A stretch of DNA of 64,000 bases from CAZQRP01 sp964596125 (GCA_964596125.1 CAZQRP010000001.1:186001-250000), one strand, 5' to 3'; shown: positions 34,606 to 44,025, counted from the first letter of the stretch. The notes: generated from the sequence alone by a model not told the origin. A program made the numbers and translations.

Positions 34606-36501
34606 GTGATGTTGTACACTTTGAAAGATAAGCATTTCTTCCTCCTGCTCGGCATCTTTGTTTTTTGTGTGCTTTTTTATTATTTTGGAGAGCTCGTTGA
34701 TTATTTTGGATGGGAGCATCTACGCTGGTATATCTTTTATGCAGTTCATGACCTTCACAGATTGTGTTTCCTGGTACCCATTATTTATGCCGGCGTGTGC
34801 TACCGGTTAAGGGGTGCCATTGCAGCTACAATTGTCTCATTTTTTTTACTTTTACCGCGCTCTCTTTTTATATTCCCTTATTGGGATCAAACGTTAAGGA
34901 TGCTGGGTTTCGTGCTATTGGCTGGTGCCATTGGTATATTCACAGCACGTATCTACAATGCAAATGACAAGCTAAAAGAACTTGGAGACAAATTACAACA
35001 AGCTCACGATAAGCTGAAAATCAAGGTGGAAGAACGTACTGCTGAACTGAGCGAAATAAGCAGACAATTGAAGGAAAGTCGTGAATATCTTTCAAAAATC
35101 AATAACTCCATGCCAGATGTATTATTTACAGTTAGTTTGCCAGATAGAACAATTAACTATGTTAACGATTCCGTACGGAAGGTGTTTGGCTATGAACCTG
35201 CAGAATGCGTTGGTAAAACAACTGAGTTTCTTTATCCTTCAGCAGGCGAATACCGTAATTTCGGGGGGAAAATAGAACGAGTATTAGCGGAAGGAAAGGA
35301 TGTTTTATATGTAGAAAATCCCTTGAGGAGGAAAAATGGCGAAATCTTTCCTGCTGAAATTACGACCACCTTTTTCAATGATGAACATGATAATATCCAC
35401 GTTATCAGCATAATAAGAGATATTACCAGGCGTAAACAGGCAGAAGATGGATTATTGTTAAGTACAACCAGGCTTGCGGAGGCTCAGCGCATCGCTCACC
35501 TGGGAAATTGGGACTGGAATATAACTACAAATGAACTGGTATGGTCTGATGAGATTTACCGCATTTTCGGCTCATCCCCACAACAATTTGGAGCAACCTA
35601 TAATGACTTCTTGAATTTTGTGCATCCTGAAGACAGGGAATTTGTCGAAAAATCGGTTGACGATGCTTTGCATAAGGGAAATCCTTATAATATTGACCAT
35701 CGTATAATTTTACCGGATAAATCAGTGCGAGTTGTTCATGAAGTGGGAGAAGTCACCTTTGACGAAGTAGGCAGACCAGTCAGAATGATAGGAACAGTTT
35801 ATGATATTACCGAACGCAAGCGTGCTGAGGATGAACTACGTGCTCTTTCGCATGAGCTCGTCGATTTGCAGGAAAACGAGAGACGCACTTTCGGACGTGA
35901 ACTTCATGATGAAATTGGTCAATCATTAACTGCTCTCCAGCTTCTTTTGAATAGGATTGCTCGCCTGGCAGCCGATGATATCAAAGACGAACTAAATCAA
36001 GCACAATCACATGTCGTTGGGCTTATGAAGCGGGTGCGTGAGATGTCAGTTGGCCTATACCCGACGATGCTTGATAGCCTGGGACTTTTGCCTGCGTTGA
36101 CCTGGCAATTCGATCGTTTTACCAAATTGACCCAGGTGTATGTCAGTTTTGAGCACACAGGATTGAAAAAAAAATTTGCTCCGGAAATCACCCTTGCCAC
36201 GTACCGTATTATCCAGGAGGCATTGACTAACGTGGCGCGCCATGCTAGTGTTGATGAAGTGACCGTCACTGTTTCCGTTGACAGAAATGTAATTCATGTT
36301 AGGGTGGAAGACAGGGGCAAAGGATTCAGTCTTAATACCTTAGATGTACGGAACTCAAGCGGCCTCAGCGGGATGCGGGAGCGGGCTCTGGCATTGGGTG
36401 GTACGCTGGTCGTAGATACGTCTCCCGGAATCGGCACTAGGATAATGGCCGAATTGCCCTTGTCAGGTATATCAAAAAGAAAAAGAGTAAGTTATGGATA
36501 A
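34606..36501 (+). CDS. PAS-domain sensor histidine kinase, NarL-partner type
   Basis: A 631-residue kinase. Residues 10-125 form about five TM helices, a short coiled coil follows, then two PAS domains (about 160-270 and 290-410). HisKA_3 with phospho-accepting His lies in RRTFGRELHDEIGQSLTAL, and the HATPase_c domain shows LTNVARHA, DRGKGFS and GLSGMRERALALGG. It starts at GTG 34606 or ATG 34609. Its stop overlaps the start of the response regulator by 8 bp, so they form a two-component pair. Confidence 0.9.
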   Translation: MMLYTLKDKHFFLLLGIFVFCVLFYYFGELVDYFGWEHLRWYIFYAVHDLHRLCFLVPIIYAGVCYRLRGAIAATIVSFFLLLPRSLFIFPYWDQTLRMLGFVLLAGAIGIFTARIYNANDKLKELGDKLQQAHDKLKIKVEERTAELSEISRQLKESREYLSKINNSMPDVLFTVSLPDRTINYVNDSVRKVFGYEPAECVGKTTEFLYPSAGEYRNFGGKIERVLAEGKDVLYVENPLRRKNGEIFPAEITTTFFNDEHDNIHVISIIRDITRRKQAEDGLLLSTTRLAEAQRIAHLGNWDWNITTNELVWSDEIYRIFGSSPQQFGATYNDFLNFVHPEDREFVEKSVDDALHKGNPYNIDHRIILPDKSVRVVHEVGEVTFDEVGRPVRMIGTVYDITERKRAEDELRALSHELVDLQENERRTFGRELHDEIGQSLTALQLLLNRIARLAADDIKDELNQAQSHVVGLMKRVREMSVGLYPTMLDSLGLLPALTWQFDRFTKLTQVYVSFEHTGLKKKFAPEITLATYRIIQEALTNVARHASVDEVTVTVSVDRNVIHVRVEDRGKGFSLNTLDVRNSSGLSGMRERALALGGTLVVDTSPGIGTRIMAELPLSGISKRKRVSYG

Positions 36502-37177
36502 GCTCACTTTAGTTCTTGCTGATGATCACCACGTCGTGAGGCAGGGTCTGTTGAAATTGCTGGAGGCAGAACCGGATATTAGGGTAGTGGGTGATGCAGA
36601 TAATGGTCAGGAGGCAATTCAACTGGTCAAACAGTATTGGCCTACTGTACTGGTTGTTGATCTTATGATGCCCGGTATCAATGGCATCGAGATTACCCGA
36701 CAGGTCAGCAAATTATCGCCACAAACCAGCACCGTTATCCTCTCAATGTATGGCAATGAGAGCTATGTAATTGAGGCACTCCGGGCTGGAGCAAAGGCCT
36801 ATGTCCTCAAAGAGGCTACTGCAGACGAATTAGTGGTAGCTATCCGTCAAGCTGCTTCTAACCATCGTTATCTCAGTCGGTCCCTGTCAGAAAAGGCAAT
36901 TGAGGCGTACATACAGAAAGATAAGGATGTTGTACAGGATCCGTATGAAAGTTTAACGATGAGAGAGCGAGAAATCCTACAATTGGTGGTACAAGGCTAC
37001 ACGAGTTCTCAAATTGCTTCTCGATTCTGCCTCAGCCATCGTACGGTCGAAGTCCACCGTAGGAATATGATGCATAAGCTCGGTATTCATAGTCAGACAG
37101 AGCTACTTCATTTTGCCATACAAAGAGGCATTGTACCTTCAAATCCGGCATCAGATAAAGGAAAGCTGCAACCGTAA
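36494..37177 (+). CDS. NarL/FixJ-family response regulator
   Basis: A 227-residue regulator. The receiver domain has Asp10/Asp11 (LADDHH), phospho-acceptor Asp56 (VVDLMMPG), Ser near 85 and Lys in YVLKEA. The LuxR-type HTH is at about 155-215 (LTMREREILQLVVQGYTSSQIA, LSHRTVEVHRRN). Partner of the overlapping kinase. Candidate reader of the TACGTA sites found around the stress genes; that assignment is inference. Confidence 0.92.
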   Translation: MDKLTLVLADDHHVVRQGLLKLLEAEPDIRVVGDADNGQEAIQLVKQYWPTVLVVDLMMPGINGIEITRQVSKLSPQTSTVILSMYGNESYVIEALRAGAKAYVLKEATADELVVAIRQAASNHRYLSRSLSEKAIEAYIQKDKDVVQDPYESLTMREREILQLVVQGYTSSQIASRFCLSHRTVEVHRRNMMHKLGIHSQTELLHFAIQRGIVPSNPASDKGKLQP

Positions 37178-37485
37178 TCTACAAAACTTATCGCCTTAAA
37201 ATATTTTCTTTATCAATTGGACAAAAATGGACCGTATACCTTATTTCTTTACGGTAAACTACGTAGTACTACGTATATCTTCTCTGAGGCAACTGCTGAT
37301 ATACTTTTTTAGCAAGTTATATATACATAACTTTATTGGTTAATTTTTCACAAGGCTGTCGAGGAGTTGGTATGAAGAAGCTTTTTTACCTGCGATAGTA
37401 TCTCCTGGCAAGCGGTGATTTATATGCTATGTGATAATTGTGATGTACTAGGCATAAGAAGTAAACGAAAGGTCTTTATTTTAAG
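37178..37485. other. intergenic region with paired TACGTA motifs
   Basis: About 300 bp. TACGTA occurs at 37260-37265 and again exactly 10 bp later at 37270-37275. No gene found. Confidence 0.4.
37260..37275. promoter_or_regulatory. tandem TACGTA motif, 10-bp spacing
   Basis: Two palindromic TACGTA hexamers one helical turn apart (TACGTAGTAC TACGTA). The same spacing occurs at 41151/41161. Possible operator. Confidence 0.4.
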
Positions 37486-37914
37486 TTGGAAAAGGAGACG
37501 CAGGCGACAACTATCGTAGTAGCAATAAGCAGTAAGCCCGTGAGGCAGGGTATTCAGTCGTTGCTCGAGTTGGAACCTGATATTTCTGTTATCGGTGAGG
37601 CAACAAATGGGATTGAGGTAATGAATATAGTAACAAAGCTCCATCCCAGAGTTCTGATTATCGAGTTAATGATAGGAGGTGTGAATGATCTAGAGCTTAT
37701 TGAAGAGGTTAGTAAACTTTCACCGGTGACCAATGTTGTCGTGTTCTCTCTTTATAATGCTGCAGCATTCATAAAAGAGGTGTTCCGGGCGGGTGCTAAA
37801 GCTTATGTGCTTAAAGAGTCTCCATCATACGAACTGATATATGCTATACGTCAAGCAGCCGCTGGTCATTATTATATCAGTCCATCCCTTTCAGATGCGG
37901 ATAGTGTTGGATAG
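37486..37914 (+). CDS. degenerate receiver-domain protein (pseudo-receiver)
   Basis: A 142-residue receiver paralogous to the N-terminal half of the regulator at 36494 (EVSKLSP, RAGAKAYVLKE, AIRQAA shared), starting at TTG 37486. The acidic pocket is lost: Asp-Asp becomes Ser15-Ser16 and the phospho-acceptor Asp is Glu60 (LIIELMIGG). Lys in YVLKE is kept. There is no HTH domain. It may be a phospho-mimic competitor or a decaying duplicate. Confidence 0.75.
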   Translation: MEKETQATTIVVAISSKPVRQGIQSLLELEPDISVIGEATNGIEVMNIVTKLHPRVLIIELMIGGVNDLELIEEVSKLSPVTNVVVFSLYNAAAFIKEVFRAGAKAYVLKESPSYELIYAIRQAAAGHYYISPSLSDADSVG

Positions 37915-38129
37915 AAAAAACTATTGATGTTTTTCTTTCCAATGCAGCACAGCTCGAAAAATTCCAGAGCGACCTATCTATAATAAAACTGGCACTCATT
38001 GACACAATACTCCATGTGATCTAGATAGTAATCGTGCCTTAATTTTTACTTCATTTCCACCACGCAGTGCTTTTTTTAAACTGTTTCTCCTTGTCACTGT
38101 TTTTGCATTTACTTCATTTGTATCAAAAC

Positions 38130-38158
38130 TACGTAATAGCGCCGCGACTAAATACGTA
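38130..38158. promoter_or_regulatory. TACGTA pair, 23-bp spacing
   Basis: TACGTA at 38130-38135 and 38153-38158. The 23-bp offset is identical to that between 41128 and 41151 upstream of the HtrA gene. Confidence 0.4.
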
Positions 38159-38248
38159 GCTTTGCTTATATCATTGATGTCTTGAACTGTCTAGAATTAT
38201 TAGGTAAGCAAACATGCTCAAAAGATGAGGACATCGAAAAAGTAAAAA

Positions 38249-38359
38249 ATGGCAGTATCAGGAAAATATGGGCATGTCGATATTGATCATAGCAGAAGCA
38301 CGGCCAAAAAAGTAAAAGTTATAACCAGCAAAGAGCTGAGAAGTAATGATCTTATGTAG
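38249..38359 (+). CDS. possible 36-residue protein
   Basis: ATG 38249 to TAG 38359 encodes a basic 36-residue peptide (MAVSGKYGHVDIDHSR at the start). No convincing ribosome-binding site and no family recognised; a stop codon lies 6 bases upstream in the same frame. It is about 90 bp downstream of the TACGTA pair. Could be a small stress protein or chance. Confidence 0.25.
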   Translation: MAVSGKYGHVDIDHSRSTAKKVKVITSKELRSNDLM

Positions 38360-38440
38360 TTTCGATGTCCTTGTAGTCTGAAATAGTACTGATTTGATTT
38401 AAAAAACTTACCAACTTAATGGTGTTATTGAGGTGGCATA

Positions 38441-38770
38441 ATGAACAATAAAGTGAGAAGGAACTCTACTGAGCCGGTTATAGAGATGAACAAATATAAG
38501 ACGGATCGCAGTAATCAAGAAAATAATCATAATAGCATAGAGTTTGATGCCCATCTATGCGATAGGGAAACTGAAACTAAATTAACCATTTTTGGACACG
38601 CATTTTCCATGTCCGAATTTCAGGACATATCCAGATTTGCCACTACATTAGAATTAATAGCCACAAGGGTGTTGCGTGCTGAGCAGCAGATACCAGACGG
38701 AGCGATATTCATAATGAAGGTTACAAACAAAGAAATGCAAGTATCCTTTGGTGGGCTTTTAAAAAAATAA
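38441..38770 (+). CDS. small protein, unknown function
   Basis: A 109-residue soluble protein, rich in Asn, Lys and Glu at the N-terminus, with a more ordered half (TKLTIFGHAFSMSEFQDISRFA and MKVTNKEMQVSFGGLL). GAGGTGG precedes ATG 38441. It lies 43 bp upstream of glgC and probably shares its transcript. No family recognised. Confidence 0.6.
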   Translation: MNNKVRRNSTEPVIEMNKYKTDRSNQENNHNSIEFDAHLCDRETETKLTIFGHAFSMSEFQDISRFATTLELIATRVLRAEQQIPDGAIFIMKVTNKEMQVSFGGLLKK

Positions 38771-38813
38771 AAGTTACTGAAATGTCGGGGCGAGATAAAG
38801 GGGAGGACAAATT

Positions 38814-40034
38814 ATGAACAATGTAGTTGCTATGATTCTTGCTGGTGGACGAGGCAGGAGAATGGACATGCTATGCCATGATAGGGCTAAACCATTATTG
38901 TCATTTGCAGGAAGGTTCAACGTCATCGATTTCGTGTTGACTAATTGCGTACGTTCGGGGATCAATGATATTGGGGCATTGCTAGACTATCAACACTTAA
39001 ACGTGGGAAACTACATCAAGCAATGGCAATTGATCAATGGTAGGGGGTATAGCTTCCATATCCTTAAACCGAAAATGGGTTCTTATAAAGGAACTGCTGA
39101 CGCTGTGTATCAAAACATTGACTACGTGACAAAACAAAAAGCAACCGACGTATTGATATTGGCCGCTGACCATGTATACAAAATAGACTACCGTAAGATG
39201 TTGGCTTTTCATAAAAAAGTCGGAGCAGATTTTACAGTAGGTGTTGTCTCAGTACCCATTGAGCAGACTTCTCGCTTTGGTACAGTTAAGGTGAACAATG
39301 ACAGCAGAATAATTGATTTTCTTGAGAAACCTAAAATTTCCAGGAGTAACCTGGTTTCCATGGGTATCTATATTTTCAATAAAAAAACCTTAATAGATTG
39401 TCTTGTAGAAGATGCTGCTGATGAAGATTCTACGCATGATTTTGGACATGCTATCATTCCAAAAGCAATAGACAGGAAGAGGGTTTTTGCATATAAATTC
39501 GGTGGTTACTGGCGAGATATCGGTACAATTGAGGCATATTACAACACAAATATGGATCTTTTGAGACAATATCCTGCGTTTAGCCTCAATACTACTTGGT
39601 CTATTCTCACCCGAGACTTTAGCCATTTACCACCTCCAAGTATCAACAGAGAAGCTAGTGTTAAGAATAGCCTGTTAAGCCCTGAATGCACTATCAAAGG
39701 TATAGTACAAAATTCCGTTTTATCACCCGGTGTCAAGGTCGAGGAAAATGCAGTAGTCAGAGATTCAGTGATATTATCCAACACTACTATCGGGAGCCAC
39801 AGCATAGTCAACCGTTGCATTTTAGACGAAGACATTACCATAGGTGACTATTGTTACATAGGTTTTACTACCACCCTGTTTCCAGGGGACTTGGATATCA
39901 CCATGTTGGGGAAGGGGATAACGGTGCCATCCGGTACTGCTATTGGCCGTAATTGCAAAATATTGCCTGGTGTAGAAAAGGTCGATTTTCTTAAAAAAGC
40001 AATTGCTTCAAACACCATTCTTTTGCATAGGTAG
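38814..40034 (+). CDS. glgC: glucose-1-phosphate adenylyltransferase
   Basis: A 406-residue ADP-glucose pyrophosphorylase. The nucleotidyltransferase signature ILAGGRGRRMDMLCHDRAKP is at the N-terminus, with KYRFIDF replaced by FNVIDFVLTNC; AADHVYKIDY carries the metal-binding Asp; GGYWRDIGTIEAYY is a glucose-1-P site; a left-handed beta-helix of hexapeptide repeats forms residues 290-400. Makes ADP-glucose for glycogen. GGGGAGG precedes the ATG. Placed with TreT-like transferase and PEP synthase, it suggests carbon storage under stress. Confidence 0.9.
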   Translation: MNNVVAMILAGGRGRRMDMLCHDRAKPLLSFAGRFNVIDFVLTNCVRSGINDIGALLDYQHLNVGNYIKQWQLINGRGYSFHILKPKMGSYKGTADAVYQNIDYVTKQKATDVLILAADHVYKIDYRKMLAFHKKVGADFTVGVVSVPIEQTSRFGTVKVNNDSRIIDFLEKPKISRSNLVSMGIYIFNKKTLIDCLVEDAADEDSTHDFGHAIIPKAIDRKRVFAYKFGGYWRDIGTIEAYYNTNMDLLRQYPAFSLNTTWSILTRDFSHLPPPSINREASVKNSLLSPECTIKGIVQNSVLSPGVKVEENAVVRDSVILSNTTIGSHSIVNRCILDEDITIGDYCYIGFTTTLFPGDLDITMLGKGITVPSGTAIGRNCKILPGVEKVDFLKKAIASNTILLHR

Positions 40035-40064
40035 CTTTAATAAAAAAGTAAAGGAGGAAATAAC

Positions 40065-40460
40065 ATGAAACAAATGGGGGAATTTTTTCAAACTGCTGAC
40101 TGGAAAACAGAGAAACATGTTCCGGTAATAGAATGCCCGGGCAAAGTTCAAAGCGGTGAACTATTTTCACTCAAAGCTACTATTGGAAAGGAGATTGCCC
40201 ATCCTAATACCACAGAACACCATATTCGCTGGATCACAATCTATTTTCACCCTGAAGGCGATAAATTTCCCTGTGAAGTCGGGCATTTTGAATTTTCGTC
40301 TCATGGAGAATCAGTGGAGGGACCTAATAAGGGTGCAGTATATACCCATCATGAAGTTACTGCAGTGCTGAAGATCAGTAAGCCCGGCACTATTTATGCT
40401 TTATCTTTGTGCAACATACATGGCCTCTGGCAATCATCGAAGCGAATCACGGTTAACTAG
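40065..40460 (+). CDS. superoxide reductase (class II, neelaredoxin type)
   Basis: A 131-residue superoxide reductase. The iron-site ligands are visible: EKHVP with Glu and His near the N-terminus, HHIRW in the middle, and CNIHGLW with Cys and His at the C-terminus. It lacks the N-terminal desulforedoxin domain. It reduces superoxide to peroxide without making oxygen, a defence typical of anaerobes. Excellent AAAGGAGGAA site; 30 bp after glgC. Confidence 0.9.
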   Translation: MKQMGEFFQTADWKTEKHVPVIECPGKVQSGELFSLKATIGKEIAHPNTTEHHIRWITIYFHPEGDKFPCEVGHFEFSSHGESVEGPNKGAVYTHHEVTAVLKISKPGTIYALSLCNIHGLWQSSKRITVN

Positions 40461-40583
40461 CGAGAAATTGTCAGGGGACGGAATAGCTGAGGTTATCCCC
40501 TAAACACGTGAGGATAAAACAGCAACAGAACCAGGTAGAATCTCTCGTTTATATTTAAAATACACAAGAAAATAGAGGTTGTT

Positions 40584-41042
40584 ATGAATCAAACAGTTCG
40601 AAATCTTGGTATGTTTATTGTAGTCCTGGGAATTATTGCATTGGTTATGGGAGCGATTTTCATTTATCAAGGTTTTACCAAGCAAGATTGGTTGGTTAGC
40701 ACGATGAAAGCGGAGCAAATAACCTTTGATATTAATGGAAAGCAGGTACTAATTGATAGCATGCAGACAGCGAAGCAAGCTGGTGATACTGTCAGGGAAC
40801 ACAGGCATAACATATCACCGACGTATGGAGATTTATTAAGTGGGAATAAATTCGATCCAACTAATCCAACGCAACTAACTTACGCACAGGCTCTCAATCT
40901 CGAGAATTACCTTTACTTGGCAGTTGCTACTTTCGGCCTTATTACTGTTGTTTTAGCAAGTGGTGGATTCATGTTCCTTACAGGTATTGCCCTTGGAGCA
41001 ACAGGTCTTTCATTACTAAGATTGTCAAAATCAATCTCCTAA
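40584..41042 (+). CDS. membrane protein, unknown function
   Basis: A 152-residue protein with one N-terminal TM (about 8-30) and one or two C-terminal TMs (about 108-145) enclosing a 75-residue extracytoplasmic domain. AGAGG precedes ATG 40584. No family recognised. Lies between superoxide reductase and HtrA genes. Confidence 0.65.
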   Translation: MNQTVRNLGMFIVVLGIIALVMGAIFIYQGFTKQDWLVSTMKAEQITFDINGKQVLIDSMQTAKQAGDTVREHRHNISPTYGDLLSGNKFDPTNPTQLTYAQALNLENYLYLAVATFGLITVVLASGGFMFLTGIALGATGLSLLRLSKSIS

Positions 41043-41121
41043 GGCTTACTTGTAAAATGAATATTTCGCCAGTACATATTATTGTATATTCAATAATTAG
41101 TTACATTAGAGCGAGCCACAA

Positions 41122-41166
41122 TTGACATACGTATTATTTTTACTCTTAATTACGTATGCTTACGTA
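41122..41166 (+). promoter_or_regulatory. HtrA-gene promoter overlapped by three TACGTA motifs
   Basis: TTGACA (41122-41127), 17-bp spacer and CTTAAT (41145-41150) form a promoter. TACGTA occurs at 41128-41133 within the spacer, and at 41151-41156 and 41161-41166 over the transcription start. Offsets are 23 and 10 bp, the same values seen at 38130/38153 and 37260/37270. The overlap with the core promoter would suit a repressor, or a strong regulator able to work close in. Confidence 0.5.
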
Positions 41167-41215
41167 TGGTGCTAAGATTTTAATTTTGCAATACTGAAAA
41201 TAAGGAGGTACTAAA

Positions 41216-42304
41216 ATGGCTCGGATTAAATTGAAGCTCATTGGACAACTACTAACTTCACTTGCATTAATTGTGTTGATTACCTTAACAGCATGTACCC
41301 CAGCAGTGATGAACGCTACAACTCCGAATATAACACCTCGTGCTACACTGGAGCAGCAGAATCCCGCGTTACCTGATTTTATCTCCGTGCTGGCTAAAGT
41401 AAAACCATCCGTTGTAGCTATTAATACAGAAATGGTGGGGTACGATCTATTCAATAGACCATTCAAACAGGAGGCTGCCGGTTCGGGATGGATACTTGAT
41501 GAAAACGGACTTGTGGTAACAAACAATCATGTAATAGATGGCGCAAAGGTAATAGCCGTAGTTCTCCCGGATGGTCAAACTATTCCAGCTACTATAGTGG
41601 GCGCTGATGCATTGAGCGATCTTGCTGTGCTGAGAATAAAGGCTCAGAACCTTAAGAAAATTGAAATAGCTAATACATCCGAATTGCAAGTCGGAGAATG
41701 GGTGCTCTCCGTGGGCAATTCGCTGGGACTGGGTATTACAGCTAAAGAGGGTATTGTTAGTCGAATAGGGGTTGCATTGCAATCTTCTTCACAAGAGTCG
41801 ATTGATAAATTAATTGAAACCAGCGCAGCCATAAATCCCGGTAATAGTGGTGGCCCTCTAGTAAATATGAGAGGAGAGATAGTAGGAATAACCAGTATTA
41901 AAATTGCCACGTCTGGTGTTGAAGGTATGGGCTATGCCATTAGTATTGGCGAAGCACTTCCTATCATTCAAGAACTGATTCAGAAGGGCTATATCGTTCG
42001 ACCGTGGTTGGGAGTTAGTGTGTACGATGTGGACCAATTTGTGAAACAGCAATTTGGGCTGGCGGTTGATAGTGGTGCCCTTGTTATTCAAGTATCCCCA
42101 AACAGTCCTGCAGATAAGGCGGGTATACAACAGAGTGATGTAATCGTACGTTTTGACGACCAGGAAATAACAGGATCGCAGGAATTAGGTAAAGCAATAC
42201 GATCGTCGAAAGTTGGCAACAAAGTTGAGATTACCTATTGGAGAAAAAATACTAAAAATAAGACTTTAGTAACTCTGACCGAAAGCCCTGCGCCAGCCAA
42301 ATAA
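41216..42304 (+). CDS. HtrA/DegP-like serine protease lipoprotein with PDZ domain
   Basis: A 362-residue S1C protease. The signal peptide ends in a lipobox LTAC (Cys27). The trypsin-like domain carries His in VVTNNHVIDG, Asp in DALSDLAVL and Ser in NPGNSGGPL. A C-terminal PDZ domain (YIVRPWLGVSV, VSPNSPADKAGIQ, DVIVRFDD) completes the family architecture. Degrades or refolds damaged envelope proteins. AAGGAGGT precedes ATG 41216. Confidence 0.9.
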   Translation: MARIKLKLIGQLLTSLALIVLITLTACTPAVMNATTPNITPRATLEQQNPALPDFISVLAKVKPSVVAINTEMVGYDLFNRPFKQEAAGSGWILDENGLVVTNNHVIDGAKVIAVVLPDGQTIPATIVGADALSDLAVLRIKAQNLKKIEIANTSELQVGEWVLSVGNSLGLGITAKEGIVSRIGVALQSSSQESIDKLIETSAAINPGNSGGPLVNMRGEIVGITSIKIATSGVEGMGYAISIGEALPIIQELIQKGYIVRPWLGVSVYDVDQFVKQQFGLAVDSGALVIQVSPNSPADKAGIQQSDVIVRFDDQEITGSQELGKAIRSSKVGNKVEITYWRKNTKNKTLVTLTESPAPAK

Positions 42305-42379
42305 ACCAGATCGATGTTCGGCAGTAATTGGCTACGTGTTTTGTCAGGGTCCGAAGGGGAAATATTAGGAGTATCAATA

Positions 42380-43318
42380 ATGTATAGAACAATGTTAGTT
42401 CCATTGGACGGGTCTATGTTGGCGGAAGAGGTCTTACCGTATGCAAATGAACTCGCCATCAGGCTGGGCCTCGAGTTGATTTTGCTACATGTTTGTGAAC
42501 CAAAGCAGTCAGAATCAAAATTTATGTGCAAAGCCTATATTGAGGGTGCTGCTGAGATAATCAAAAAGCAGCCAATGGTATTTCAGACTAAGGAGAGAGG
42601 GACGCAACTAAAAGAAAAAGTAATAGAGGCACGGACTGAGGTGGTTGAAGGCAACCCAGCTGAGGAAATTGTAGATTATGCAAGTGAAAATAAAGCTGAC
42701 CTAATTCTCATGGCAACACATGGTAGGTCCGGAATAAGACGCTGGGTATTGGGCAGTACTGTTGATAGGGTTCTCAGAGCATCAGAAGTCCCTGTATGGT
42801 TGATTCGAGCGGGGATTCCGGAAGATATCGTGCATGATAAATGGCCTCAAAGAACGATGCTTGTCCCGCTGGATGGTTCGCCGATGGCTGAATCAGTATT
42901 ACCGTATGTTGAGGCGCTTGCGAGGCAACGGGGATCTGACGTAGTACGAGTGTTTCTCATCAGGATTTTTGAACAGCCTTTCATTACTGCCGACTACCCT
43001 GAAGCGAGCTTGCCTCTCAGTTGGGGTGAGCATGTGAAGCGAGTTACTGAACATTCGAAACAGGTCGCTGAGCAATATTTGAAACGAATACAGAAACGCC
43101 TTGAATATGTTGGCCTTAAGGTCTCATCTAAAGTACTTATGGGAGGTAAGCCAGCGAACGGGATCATCAACTATGCGCAGGAAAATTCTCCCAATCTAAT
43201 TGTCATGGCAACTCATGGGTACTCAGGAATCAGCCGGTGGGAGTACGGAAGTGTAGCCGATAAAGTATTATACGGGGTCTCCAGTCCAATCTTCTTAGTA
43301 AGAACAAAACAAAGCTGA
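42380..43318 (+). CDS. universal stress protein, two tandem USP domains
   Basis: A 312-residue protein with two USP domains. Each ends with the ATP-binding G-x2-G-x9-G(S) motif: ATHGRSGIRRWVLGSTVD and ATHGYSGISRWEYGSVAD. ATG 42380 (MYRTMLVPLDGS) is the natural start; 22 upstream codons are not supported. Tandem USPs bind ATP and are typical of hypoxia and starvation responses. Follows the HtrA gene by 75 bp. Confidence 0.9.
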   Translation: MYRTMLVPLDGSMLAEEVLPYANELAIRLGLELILLHVCEPKQSESKFMCKAYIEGAAEIIKKQPMVFQTKERGTQLKEKVIEARTEVVEGNPAEEIVDYASENKADLILMATHGRSGIRRWVLGSTVDRVLRASEVPVWLIRAGIPEDIVHDKWPQRTMLVPLDGSPMAESVLPYVEALARQRGSDVVRVFLIRIFEQPFITADYPEASLPLSWGEHVKRVTEHSKQVAEQYLKRIQKRLEYVGLKVSSKVLMGGKPANGIINYAQENSPNLIVMATHGYSGISRWEYGSVADKVLYGVSSPIFLVRTKQS

Positions 43319-43347
43319 TTAGCTGAAAACTAATGTAGGAGAAAAAT

Positions 43348-43896
43348 ATGAATAAATTGAAAATTCATACCAATCATGAAGATATCTCCAGAACCAAACA
43401 AACCGATATTGATGACATAAGCGCTTTGATTACTAATTTATCAAGCGATGACAGCATCATACGGATCAAGGCTCGTATGTCCCTGGTGTCTCGTGGGCGC
43501 GAAGCAGTACAGTATCTTTTAGTAGCTTTAAGTGACAGGGATCAATGGGTCCGATGGGAAGCAGTCAAGGCACTAAGTCAGATACAGGATCCTACATCAA
43601 TTGAAGGATTGGTAAACGCCCTAATGGATAAAATGTTCGATGTTCGCTGGATTGCGGCAGAAGGGTTGATTGCAATTGGGAATAAGTCGTTGGTTCCTCT
43701 ATTACAAGCGCTAATTGATAACCCAGATTCAGTCTGGATGAGAGAAGGAGCACATCATGTACTCCATGACTTGTCCAGGGGAAGCCTTAAAGAAATTTTA
43801 AGGCCTGCATTGGATGCCCTGGAGGATGTAGAAGCATCATTGGAGGTGCCTTTTGTTGCCAAAGCTACTTTAAAATCCATTGAAAATATCCAATGA
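43348..43896 (+). CDS. HEAT-repeat protein
   Basis: A 182-residue all-helical protein with about four HEAT/PBS-lyase repeats (DQWVRWEAVKALSQIQDP, MFDVRWIAAEGLIAIG). GGAG lies before ATG 43348, 30 bp after the USP gene, so the two are likely co-transcribed. Scaffold protein, partner unknown. Confidence 0.8.
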   Translation: MNKLKIHTNHEDISRTKQTDIDDISALITNLSSDDSIIRIKARMSLVSRGREAVQYLLVALSDRDQWVRWEAVKALSQIQDPTSIEGLVNALMDKMFDVRWIAAEGLIAIGNKSLVPLLQALIDNPDSVWMREGAHHVLHDLSRGSLKEILRPALDALEDVEASLEVPFVAKATLKSIENIQ

Positions 43897-44025
43897 TTAG
43901 ATGCAGTAATAAGTAACGAACCTTATATCAATCTTATATGTGCGACGGTTTATATACTTCTCAAACAGAAACACGCTAAATTGCATGAACGAGTGTGATA
44001 GATATTCGTATGAAGGGAATGCATA

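Larger units (their letters stand above)
37915..38440. other. intergenic region with TACGTA pair and a small ORF
   Basis: About 525 bp. Contains TACGTA at 38130-38135 and 38153-38158 (23 bp apart) and the possible small ORF 38249-38359. A 13-mer CTAAATACGTAGC at 38148-38160 recurs at 24789-24801. Confidence 0.4.
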
